Shown in pieces: positions 1 to 5,569 of a DNA stretch of 8,619 bases. A program made the translations under genes and the position numbers. The first letter of the stretch is position 1. The number at the start of each line of letters is the position of its first letter. The stretch comes from Candidatus Heimdallarchaeota archaeon (GTDB lineage Archaea > Asgardarchaeota > Heimdallarchaeia > Hodarchaeales > LC-3), in assembly GCA_027364495.1 (NCBI GenBank), contig DAHXPE010000566.1, positions 1 to 8,619 of the forward strand, written 5' to 3'. The notes below the pieces were generated by a model that saw only the letters and a list, made by a program, of their open reading frames with translations, was not told where the DNA came from and searched no databases.

Positions 1-28
1 TTTTAATTTTAAATTTTAAAAGATAGAA

Positions 29-103
29 ATATAAAAAAATATTAACTCGAATTTCTTTCTAGAATAACTAATAATGATTAAGAAAATTGAATAATAAAAG
101 GAA
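29..103 (+). promoter_or_regulatory. Possible promoter and ribosome binding site of the 110-940 gene
   Basis: An A/T-only TATA-like stretch (AATATAAAA, about 29-37) precedes the gene. A weak purine-rich site, AAAGGAA at 97-103, lies six bases before the ATG at 110. If the TATA is real the leader would be about 50 nt. In such AT-rich DNA a TATA-like string is weak evidence on its own. Confidence 0.3.
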
Positions 104-109
104 TAGAAA

Positions 110-940
110 ATGAGAAAAATAATTACATTAATCGGTGTAATACTAATTGTATTAGCAGTTACGTCATTATTTTTAAATAACTTTGATTATATTTCAACGA
201 TTGAAGTCCCCGCAAATAAAGATGCCACAAATGCTTATGATGTTACACAACCTCAATTATTATTGAATTCATCGGATACCCAAAAATTGACAGGTATTCA
301 ATCTTCTATAACGGCATATATCGTAATTGTTCCTTCTCAAATAAATCAACAATTCAACATATCTATATTGATACAATTTCCTACTAATGTATATCCGAAT
401 TGTAATAGTGAATTAAATATTAATCAATTATGTTCGCTTGGAGTTTTTTTACAATATACTTCGACAAATATGAATCCTCACCAAGTAAATATTGTATCAT
501 TAGAACGAAGTCATTCAATTCCCGTAATCACTAGTGGCTTGGCAATTCCATCATCCACTAATAGGCAGTATTACCTTCAAATAAATTCTGCTAACTCATT
601 TAGCTATTCTTACAACGTAGTTGCAAGATCTCGATTTGGATTGTTTGTTTACATACCTTTATTTGTTATTGGAATTATTGTAACGGTTGTTGGAGTGGTA
701 TTAAAAGGTTCAACTAGATCTAAAACCTTGAAAAAAAGATCCTGGCAAGAACCAACCTTAGGTGGAAGTTCGGTATTTAAAAATTCTAGTAATTCAGCGA
801 AATCAAAAAATTCATCACAAAGAGTAGATAATAGTTCAGGACACTCAGTCAAAGTTTCAACAGCTGTTAGTTGTAAAAAATGCGGTGGTATTATGCCGAG
901 AAATTCACAATATTGTCCACATTGTTATGCAAAGCAATAA
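110..940 (+). CDS. Two-TM membrane protein with C-terminal cytosolic zinc ribbon
   Basis: I do not recognise a family for this 276-residue protein. Seen in the sequence: an N-terminal hydrophobic segment (about 4-23) after a short basic start (MRK); a polar, Asn/Ser-rich domain of about 150 residues (24-175) with two cysteines (C98, C108) that could form a disulfide; a second membrane segment (about 177-198); a basic Ser/Asn/Lys-rich linker; and a terminal zinc ribbon with C255-x2-C258 and C269-x2-C272. The basic residues after the second segment (RSKTLKKR, about 203-210) favour a cytosolic tail, so the middle domain would be outside the cell. The likely design is an external sensor or adhesion domain coupled to an internal zinc-binding adaptor; that role is inference. 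Start is the ATG at 110 with a weak AAAGGAA upstream. The gene stands alone and converges with the minus-strand gene ending at 960, only 19 bases away. Confidence 0.85.
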   Translation: MRKIITLIGVILIVLAVTSLFLNNFDYISTIEVPANKDATNAYDVTQPQLLLNSSDTQKLTGIQSSITAYIVIVPSQINQQFNISILIQFPTNVYPNCNSELNINQLCSLGVFLQYTSTNMNPHQVNIVSLERSHSIPVITSGLAIPSSTNRQYYLQINSANSFSYSYNVVARSRFGLFVYIPLFVIGIIVTVVGVVLKGSTRSKTLKKRSWQEPTLGGSSVFKNSSNSAKSKNSSQRVDNSSGHSVKVSTAVSCKKCGGIMPRNSQYCPHCYAKQ

Positions 941-972
941 TTGAATTCTTATTTATTTTTTAATTTTTATTA
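941..972 (+). terminator. T-rich termination region after the membrane protein gene
   Basis: Directly after the stop codon the plus strand has closely spaced T runs (TTCTT, TTTATTTTTT, TTTTTATT). Archaeal RNA polymerase often terminates at U-rich tracts without a hairpin. The tract overlaps the 3' end of the convergent DHS-like gene. No matching T-tract is seen on the minus strand here, so transcription of the convergent operon may run into the 3' end of this gene. Confidence 0.35.
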
Positions 973-1901
973 AATTCTAGTTCCAAGTATTTTGCAAAAA
1001 GAGGAAGGATTAAAGACACATCTGCTACAACCGTAACAATTTTTGCATCAGATTCTATTTTGCCCCAACTAATAGCTTCATCTAAACTTGCACCTGATAA
1101 TCCTCCATGTTCAGGACGATCCATTGTAACTTGAATTGCATAACTCAATTCCTTTCCAGATATTAGCATACCTTGAAAGAGATAATTTTTCGGAACGCCA
1201 CCTCCAAGAACGATAGCGGCAGTCTTTTTGCTATCGAAACACTGAGAAATATATTTTTTAAGCTCTAAAATTGGATTCAAAGAAAATTTTCTATATTCGG
1301 CAAAAGTCATTATATGAACGCCTAGCATGGAATCAGTTATTGCTGGACAATAGATTGGTATACCTCTTCTCTGACATTTACCTAGTATTGAATATTCTGA
1401 GCAAGATTTTCCTAATTCATATAATAAATCAACTGGAGAGATTGAATATTCGATTTTCTTATCTGGATAAGTTCGTTCAAGCCAATCATGAATTGAAACC
1501 TCCATTTTTTCAAACGCTTCATTTGTAGCACTAACATCCAGAATTCTATTAATACCAGCCTCTCGTAATTTGACGTCACTTTCAAAACTATGTAATTTTT
1601 TATGTTTAAAACCTAAATTTTCTAGGTAATCGTGAGTCAAAGTTGCACCGGTAACGATAATACCCGAAATTTTTCCTGTATCCAAAAGAGCAATTATATT
1701 TTTCTGTAAACCAGCTGGAACTAAAGCACCGCTCAATGACAAGAAAATGCTGATTTCATCTTCTAAAATAAATATTGACTTTAAGATATTTAATGCTCTG
1801 TTAAATGTCCCACCTGTAAATGATATTTCATTATAAGAATTAAATAATCCTTCTAAATTCTCAGAACCTGAGTTATCCACTATAGTAGCACACCGAAACA
1901 A
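960..1901 (-). CDS. dys: Deoxyhypusine synthase-like protein
   Basis: Deoxyhypusine synthase transfers the aminobutyl group of spermidine, in an NAD-dependent reaction, onto a lysine of (a)eIF5A. The 313-residue length fits archaeal members. Recognisable family blocks: SLSGALVPAGLQK (55-67), TGATLTHD (84-91), GINRI (116-120), YCPAITD (184-190), LGGGVPK (232-238), GGLSGASLDEAISWGK (266-281) and VVADVSLILPL (291-301). K281 aligns with the catalytic Lys329 of the human enzyme, W279 with Trp327, E275 with Glu323, D190 with Asp238 and D294 with Asp342. Three human spermidine contacts differ: Asp243 is V195, His288 is N239 and Asp316 is L268. From memory, the GGLSGA type of block occurs in a subgroup of archaeal and bacterial DHS-like proteins, so true substrate specificity (eIF5A versus a free amine) is uncertain. 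The start is TTG at 1901, one base after the PFK stop. GTG at 1880 (codon 8), with GGTG at 1891-1894 ten bases upstream, is a credible alternative. Probably co-transcribed with PFK. Confidence 0.88.
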   Translation of the reverse strand: MFRCATIVDNSGSENLEGLFNSYNEISFTGGTFNRALNILKSIFILEDEISIFLSLSGALVPAGLQKNIIALLDTGKISGIIVTGATLTHDYLENLGFKHKKLHSFESDVKLREAGINRILDVSATNEAFEKMEVSIHDWLERTYPDKKIEYSISPVDLLYELGKSCSEYSILGKCQRRGIPIYCPAITDSMLGVHIMTFAEYRKFSLNPILELKKYISQCFDSKKTAAIVLGGGVPKNYLFQGMLISGKELSYAIQVTMDRPEHGGLSGASLDEAISWGKIESDAKIVTVVADVSLILPLFAKYLELEFNKN

Positions 1902-1902
1902 T

Positions 1903-3057
1903 TTATTTTTTAACTAATGACATTAAATGCATTAATTCGGTCCAATCTGTATCTTTAGCAATCAATTTTTTCTTGGCTCCTTCTGATAAAGGTATAGCTT
2001 CTATATATTCGCCTTTAAGACTTACCATCTTGCCAAAATCTTCTTTAAGAACTAAATCACAAGCTCGAAGACCTAATCTTAATCCAAGAAGTCTGTCAAA
2101 AGCAATAGGTGTTCCTGCCCTCATAGTATGACCAAGAATTACATCTCTTACTTCATATTCAATATTACTTAATTTAAAATCGGTTTTTAGATCCTCGCGC
2201 AATTCAAGTTCTTGCATAATAACTTGGGACATATTTAACTTATGGAGTAAAGGATTGCCAAAATTATCTTTCGGCAAATTATCAATTGTTTGCTTTGATA
2301 TAGTCTTAAAATGCTTGTTCAAAGAATCCATTGTAGGGACTGCACCTTCAGCACAAGCAATAATATGATAGTTAAACCCGCTTTTAACTCTTTTCCTTAA
2401 TACTTCAATAATATCATTTTGTAAATCAAATGGTTTTTCAGGAATAAGAATGATGTCAGCTCCTGCGGAAACACCACTTGCTAAAGTCAGCCAACCTGCA
2501 TCTCTACCCATAATTTGAACAATAAACACACGCTGATGACTTCGCGCGGTTGTTTTTAAATTGTCCATTGTATCAGATGCGAGTTCGACTGCGGACCAGA
2601 AACCAAAAGTGTAATCGGTATCTGAAAGATCATTATCAATAGTTTTAGGTACCCCGATAATTTTTGCATTCCCAAGTCGATTTAATTCATTAGCAACGCC
2701 TAAAGTATCATCTCCACCAACAACAATAAGAGCATCAATGCCTAACACAGAAAATTGGTTCTTCATACTCTCAATGATTTTTTTCTTTTCCTTTGTTTTC
2801 TCGTCCGGATCGTTAAATTTTTTAAGAGAGGCGAAGGGATTCGTTCTAGAGGTATATAACAACGTTCCTCCATCTTGATGAAGATTTTCTAATTCTCGGA
2901 CTTTTAAAGGCCTTTTAATGTTTTCAAGAAATCCTTTCCAACCCTTTTCAATACCAATTACTTCATGGCCAGATTCATTCGCTTTAAGTAGAACACCATA
3001 AATGACTGCATTCAATCCAGGGCAGTCTCCACCGCCAGTCAGAATTCCTATTTTCAT
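1903..3057 (-). CDS. pfp: Pyrophosphate-type 6-phosphofructokinase (PFK-A family)
   Basis: A 384-residue cytosolic enzyme that phosphorylates fructose 6-phosphate to fructose 1,6-bisphosphate. Family motifs: GGGDCPGLNAVI (8-19, phosphoryl-donor loop), GGDDT (114-118), PKTIDND (137-143, with D141 the catalytic base), MGRDAGW (183-189), IPEKPFD (205-211) and GHTMRAGTP (309-317), whose arginine should contact the sugar phosphate. The donor-specificity positions read Asp in GGDD (D117) and Lys in PKTIDND (K138). ATP enzymes have glycine at both (GGDGS, PGTIDND), and the Asp/Lys pair is the established mark of PPi-dependent enzymes, whose reaction is reversible and can serve glycolysis and gluconeogenesis. 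Donor assignment is inferred from these two residues only. Start is ATG 3057, supported by AGGTG seven bases upstream. It leads a probable two-gene operon with the DHS-like gene. Confidence 0.95.
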   Translation of the reverse strand: MKIGILTGGGDCPGLNAVIYGVLLKANESGHEVIGIEKGWKGFLENIKRPLKVRELENLHQDGGTLLYTSRTNPFASLKKFNDPDEKTKEKKKIIESMKNQFSVLGIDALIVVGGDDTLGVANELNRLGNAKIIGVPKTIDNDLSDTDYTFGFWSAVELASDTMDNLKTTARSHQRVFIVQIMGRDAGWLTLASGVSAGADIILIPEKPFDLQNDIIEVLRKRVKSGFNYHIIACAEGAVPTMDSLNKHFKTISKQTIDNLPKDNFGNPLLHKLNMSQVIMQELELREDLKTDFKLSNIEYEVRDVILGHTMRAGTPIAFDRLLGLRLGLRACDLVLKEDFGKMVSLKGEYIEAIPLSEGAKKKLIAKDTDWTELMHLMSLVKK

Positions 3058-3064
3058 TTATTTA

Positions 3065-3120
3065 CACCTATTAATTTAGTGAAAAATTTAATCTTTGTTT
3101 TGAGTTTAATTTATATTTAG
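3065..3120 (-). promoter_or_regulatory. TATA box and Shine-Dalgarno of the PFK operon
   Basis: On the minus strand AAATATAAATTAA (within 3104-3120) is a good archaeal TATA candidate, centred about 55 bases before the ATG at 3057. Initiation about 26 bases downstream would give a leader near 30 nt. That leader contains AGGTG at 3069-3065, complementary to the usual 16S rRNA 3' end, seven bases before the ATG; this fixes the PFK start. The rest of the 3058-3304 gap is AT-rich, and I see nothing else convincing in it. Confidence 0.55.
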
Positions 3121-3304
3121 TTAATTTTAACCCTAATTAAGAAAAATCTAAGCTATTTAAATTAAATATTGGTTCTTTAAAAAAAGGACTAGTCAAATAT
3201 ACCATTAAAAAACAAAATATTATAAGTAAAAAATACCCTTATAGAATAAATACATATTGTATTTTTGTACTCAAAGCAACCAAATGATTATTACTTATTA
3301 AAAA

Positions 3305-3985
3305 CTAAATTTTAGAGTTAAGCAAAAAATCTTTAACGCGTTTAGCAATTCCGACCATTTCTGAATCAGAACAAGCCCAAAAAAACCAAATAAATTTATA
3401 CAAATCTAATGCATTTTCATTATCAATGTGTTTGATATCTTTTGCTATGTTTTCATGAAGTGAAGTTTTTTTTTTCTGATATAAATTCAGTAATATTTCG
3501 AAATCTTTTTTCTTACTGGGTTCTAAACCTGTAAGTTCGAAAGTTTTTAATAATTTCTGTGCTTTTTGGTTCAATCTTTCAGATATAGGTTCTTCATTGT
3601 TAAGAATATCAAGTGTACTTGCAAGGACAGTAGATCCAACAAAAACTGGTGCTGTTCTGCAATAGAAGGTTGTAACTCCACTTAAACTTTGATCAATTTT
3701 AATAAATCCAGCATCTTTTAATATTTCAACATGATGATAAATTGCTGTTTGCTTGAATCGTTGTTTTCCTTCAGCCATGGGATGTAGAGCATTTAATTGT
3801 TGAGTTATTTCAGCTACGGACATCGAAAACCTTTTTACAGCTTCATTTTCTTCAATACCAGTCCCAAGAACAGCAAGAATACTTCGCCTAGTTTCTTCTA
3901 GCATTATCTGTATTTTTTCTGGCTCTTCAATAACGCGTACTTTACCATTATCTGTAACTTCATCATTAGATAATTCAGATGTCAT
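3305..3985 (-). CDS. Winged-helix (ArsR-like) transcriptional regulator
   Basis: A 226-residue soluble protein. Residues about 28-110 look like a winged helix-turn-helix: the helix EETRRSILAVLG, then SVAEITQQLNA (56-66) as positioning helix, KQTAIYHHVEILKDAGFI (78-95) as recognition helix, and the wing IKIDQSLSGVTTFYCR (95-110). The YHHVEILKDAGFI stretch closely follows the ArsR / HTH_20 consensus (xYHHLxxLxxAGLI). The C-terminal half (115-226) is predicted mostly helical and charged, with a Trp/Phe-rich helix (FIWFFWAC, 198-205) that could serve dimerisation or ligand binding. C109 and C205 are the only cysteines, so no classical metal-binding site is visible. The N-terminal 20 residues are acidic and probably disordered. 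Start is ATG 3985 with a TATA about 25 bases upstream, implying a leaderless mRNA. Its target is unknown; divergence from the CRM gene makes autoregulation or control of that gene possible. Confidence 0.85.
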   Translation of the reverse strand: MTSELSNDEVTDNGKVRVIEEPEKIQIMLEETRRSILAVLGTGIEENEAVKRFSMSVAEITQQLNALHPMAEGKQRFKQTAIYHHVEILKDAGFIKIDQSLSGVTTFYCRTAPVFVGSTVLASTLDILNNEEPISERLNQKAQKLLKTFELTGLEPSKKKDFEILLNLYQKKKTSLHENIAKDIKHIDNENALDLYKFIWFFWACSDSEMVGIAKRVKDFLLNSKI

Positions 3986-4006
3986 AGAAAAGCCATGAAA
4001 AGAAGA

Positions 4007-4013
4007 TTTATAT
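4007..4013 (-). promoter_or_regulatory. TATA box of the winged-helix regulator gene
   Basis: The minus strand reads ATATAAA, centred 25 bases before the ATG at 3985. That is the standard archaeal TATA-to-start distance, so transcription should begin at or beside the start codon. No Shine-Dalgarno is present, which agrees with leaderless translation. Confidence 0.5.
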
Positions 4014-4114
4014 GAGCTTTTGATTTAAATTTTAAAAGGGTTCTTATAGATATTATCATTTTTTTCCGTTTTCTCTCAAACTCCCTCGATTATTCACAGA
4101 ATGAAAATCAAAGA

Positions 4115-4146
4115 TTGATTCAGAATTATAAAATTCTAAAAATCAA
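4115..4146. repeat. Imperfect inverted repeat in the regulator/CRM divergent region
   Basis: TTGATT (4115-4120) pairs with AATCAA (4141-4146), and inside it AGAATT (4122-4127) pairs with AATTCT (4132-4137) around the four bases ATAA. That makes twelve base pairs with a small 1x3 internal loop. It lies in the gap between two divergent genes, one encoding a DNA-binding protein, so an operator is conceivable. Only two of the pairs are G-C, so chance formation in AT-rich DNA is possible. Confidence 0.4.
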
Positions 4147-4204
4147 CTGGAAATTTTAAAAAAAATAAAATAAAATATTAAAATTACATGGAATCTTTCC
4201 CATA

Positions 4205-4222
4205 ATTTAAATTATATAATCA
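4205..4222 (+). promoter_or_regulatory. TATA box of the CRM-domain gene
   Basis: TTATATAAT at 4212-4220 within an A/T stretch is the best TATA candidate. Its centre (about 4216) predicts initiation near 4242, giving a leader of about 9-12 nt before the TTG/GTG start at 4251/4254. Confidence 0.45.
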
Positions 4223-4250
4223 ATAATATCAGTAAAATGATTAAAAACAT

Positions 4251-4631
4251 TTGGTGAATACCTTACTCCGCAAGAAGAAAAAAAGTGATGACTCACATAA
4301 ATTTAGAAAGACAGATCGTGAACATTTTAAGAGTTCACGATCATTAAAAAAGGATTCAGAAGTTTCATATGTGAATATCGAAACAATAGCACAAAAAATT
4401 GAACATGAACCAGCTTTAATAAGAATTGGTAAAAATGGGGTTTCAGATTCAATAATTTCAGAAATTATAAGATTGGTTAAAATTAAAAAAGCTGTAAAAG
4501 TAAAAATCCTCCAAAATTCACCTATTGAAAACTCAAAATCATTTTTTGAGGAATTGGAAGCCACAATAGGTTATAAAATATGGCGAAAGAAAGGTAATAC
4601 AGCAATTTTTATTTACAGAAATATTGAATAA
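4251..4631 (+). CDS. CRM-domain (YhbY-like) RNA-binding protein
   Basis: A 126-residue basic protein. Residues about 45-124 match the CRM/YhbY fold: an amphipathic first helix (IETIAQKIEHEP), a strand and the diagnostic GxxG loop in ALIRIGKNGVSDSIISEI (55-72; G60-K-N-G63), the strand VKVKIL (82-87), a helix (94-106) and a closing strand (NTAIFIYR, 116-123). Bacterial YhbY associates with pre-50S ribosomal particles and plant CRM proteins act in intron splicing, so a role in rRNA or ribosome assembly is the natural inference. The first 40 residues are a Lys/Arg/Ser/Asp-rich, probably disordered tail that single-domain YhbY proteins lack. The start is uncertain: TTG 4251 and GTG 4254 are adjacent and an in-frame TAA at 4242 blocks extension; GTG 4371 would leave the bare domain (87 codons including stop). 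The doubtful N-terminal part contains a perfect hairpin (4314-4342). Confidence 0.82.
   Translation: MVNTLLRKKKKSDDSHKFRKTDREHFKSSRSLKKDSEVSYVNIETIAQKIEHEPALIRIGKNGVSDSIISEIIRLVKIKKAVKVKILQNSPIENSKSFFEELEATIGYKIWRKKGNTAIFIYRNIE
4314..4342 (+). repeat. Perfect 10-bp hairpin in the 5' part of the CRM gene
   Basis: GATCGTGAAC (4314-4323) and GTTCACGATC (4333-4342) are exact reverse complements around the nine-base loop ATTTTAAGA. Five of ten pairs are G-C, remarkable in this AT-rich context. It lies about 60 bases after the predicted start of a gene for an RNA-binding protein, or inside its 5' leader if translation starts at GTG 4371. It could be an RNA structure for self-regulation or a DNA site. 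Confidence 0.75.
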
Positions 4632-4632
4632 A

Positions 4633-4665
4633 ATCAATAATTGAAAAGATTACAGCAATTTTGAT
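4633..4665 (+). repeat. Hairpin directly after the CRM gene stop codon
   Basis: ATCAA-T-AATTG (4633-4643, T4638 bulged) pairs with CAATTTTGAT (4656-4665) around a twelve-base loop, AAAAGATTACAG. The stem begins two bases after the TAA stop at 4629-4631. No U-tract follows (AGTAAAAAATAT), so it is not a standard intrinsic terminator. It may protect or mark the mRNA 3' end, or be a protein-binding element. Confidence 0.5.
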
Positions 4666-4749
4666 AGTAAAAAATATAATAATAAAAAATTTTAAATTAA
4701 ACTATCTGAAAATTTCAATCTAACATTGATTCCCACTAACAAAATCAAA

Positions 4750-4789
4750 AATTTAAAATGAAATCAATTATTCTTAATTAGTTGGTGAT
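4750..4789 (+). promoter_or_regulatory. Promoter and GGTGAT Shine-Dalgarno of the 4778-6379 operon
   Basis: ATTTAAAA at 4751-4758 is TATA-like; initiation 26 bases downstream would fall near 4781. GGTGAT at 4784-4789 is a perfect complement to the usual archaeal 16S 3' end (AUCACC). Six bases later comes an in-frame ATA (4796-4798), not ATG, GTG or TTG. The strong ribosome binding site argues that translation starts near here rather than at the GTG at 4925. Confidence 0.4.
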
Positions 4790-4924
4790 TTAGCCATAAG
4801 AGATGTCTCTAAATCTGAAGATTTAATTCTAGATTTATCATTAATAGTTTCCTTAGAACAAATTGGACCAGTTTTAAAAGTCACAACTTCAGAGTTTTTA
4901 GAAAACAGTCAAAAAGAAGCTAAA
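4778..4924 (+). other. In-frame, coding-like extension upstream of the 4925 start
   Basis: The reading frame of the next gene is open back to 4778, after a TAA at 4775-4777. These 49 codons contain no ATG, GTG or TTG, yet translate into ordinary protein-like sequence, e.g. DLILDLSLIVSLEQIGPVLK with alternating hydrophobic and charged residues. The most likely explanations are a non-standard start (ATA 4796, downstream of GGTGAT), a start codon lost by mutation or sequencing error, or a small indel separating it from ATG 4758 (frame ends at TAG 4779-4781). Confidence 0.5.
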
Positions 4925-5563
4925 GTGATATTATATTTTACTCAACGTGTAGTTTTTACACTAGGAATTGGAAATCAACAAGTTAAGTTTGATAAATTTC
5001 ATGGTCCCATAGAACTCATTGATCTCCCTATTAGTCAAGAAATAATCCTTTACCCATTAAAAATGAATGATAAACAATCTTCTGATTCAAGAATCCAAAA
5101 ATTTGGAAGAGATGTAATTTTTTGTATCCATTATAAGACAGATTCAAGAAATAAAATTCAATTATTTCAAAAAGAATTATATGAGAAGTTCAAATCTCTA
5201 TTAGAAGAAATTGCTCCGGATAATGAATATTCAAGCTTTAAAAATGATGAATCGCTAAAAAATATTGTATTTGATCTTAAAAGAGATTTGAATAGATTTT
5301 TGAATCTACGAATACAAGCAAATAGACTAGGAGAAAGCCTTTTTAATTTATCAACATTAAGGCAATTAGATCCTGTTAAAAGAGAGATTGGTTCACTTCT
5401 TTTAGGAAACCTTAAAGGAATAACAAAGAACGAAATACTTGAGAATTTGGCCCCCGTTAATTCAGGAGACAAATATCTTGAAGCACTTACTGAATTAATA
5501 GAAATGGGTTATGTAATAAAAGAAAATAACCATAATTCAACGATTTATAGGTTACGAGATTAA
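4925..5563 (+). CDS. Unknown protein with C-terminal winged-helix domain, partner of ParA-like ATPase
   Basis: I do not recognise this protein. From the GTG at 4925 it has 212 residues; the true N-terminus probably lies upstream (start near 4796, about 255 residues). Visible parts: an alpha/beta N-terminal domain with strands VILYFTQRVVFTLG and EIILYPLK and a strand-helix unit (DVIFCIHYK then QLFQKELYEKFKSLLEEI); a charged helical linker (about 100-146); and a C-terminal segment (about 148-212) resembling a winged helix, with LDPVKREIGSLLL, the pair ITKNEILENL / KYLEALTELIEMGYVI, and a terminal wing (NSTIYRLR). The alpha/beta half is loosely reminiscent of longin/roadblock-type folds, but that is an impression only. 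No membrane segment is seen. The ParA/MinD-type ATPase gene begins six bases after the stop without its own Shine-Dalgarno, so the two are almost certainly co-transcribed and may act as ATPase and DNA-binding partner or adaptor. Confidence 0.75.
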   Translation: MILYFTQRVVFTLGIGNQQVKFDKFHGPIELIDLPISQEIILYPLKMNDKQSSDSRIQKFGRDVIFCIHYKTDSRNKIQLFQKELYEKFKSLLEEIAPDNEYSSFKNDESLKNIVFDLKRDLNRFLNLRIQANRLGESLFNLSTLRQLDPVKREIGSLLLGNLKGITKNEILENLAPVNSGDKYLEALTELIEMGYVIKENNHNSTIYRLRD

Positions 5564-5569
5564 TCAATA

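Noticed and set aside
649..852. Open frame antisense to the membrane protein gene
   Set aside because: It lies wholly inside a well-supported gene, has no recognisable domain and its hydrophobic pattern mirrors the other strand.
1271..1528. Open frame on the plus strand inside the DHS-like gene
   Set aside because: It is antisense to strongly conserved DHS motifs and shows no domain of its own.
3248..3264. AAATAC/GTATTT inverted repeat after the regulator gene
   Set aside because: Only six pairs, two of them G-C, in AT-rich DNA and without a minus-strand U-tract; not convincing as a terminator.
4237..4257. Six-codon frame ATG...TGA overlapping the GTG start of the CRM gene by four bases
   Set aside because: It could be a coupling leader peptide, but such short frames are expected by chance and it has no ribosome site.
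4241..4564. Minus-strand open frame with hydrophobic stretches opposite the CRM gene
   Set aside because: The hydrophobicity is the antisense image of Lys/Glu-rich codons; the plus strand encodes a recognisable CRM domain.
4758..4781. ATG 4758 as the start of the winged-helix gene through a frameshift
   Set aside because: The frame ends at TAG after seven codons, and there is no slippery run or homology visible to support joining; kept only as an alternative explanation.
5167..5472. Minus-strand open frame within the winged-helix gene
   Set aside because: A shadow of the plus-strand gene, with no motif or promoter of its own.
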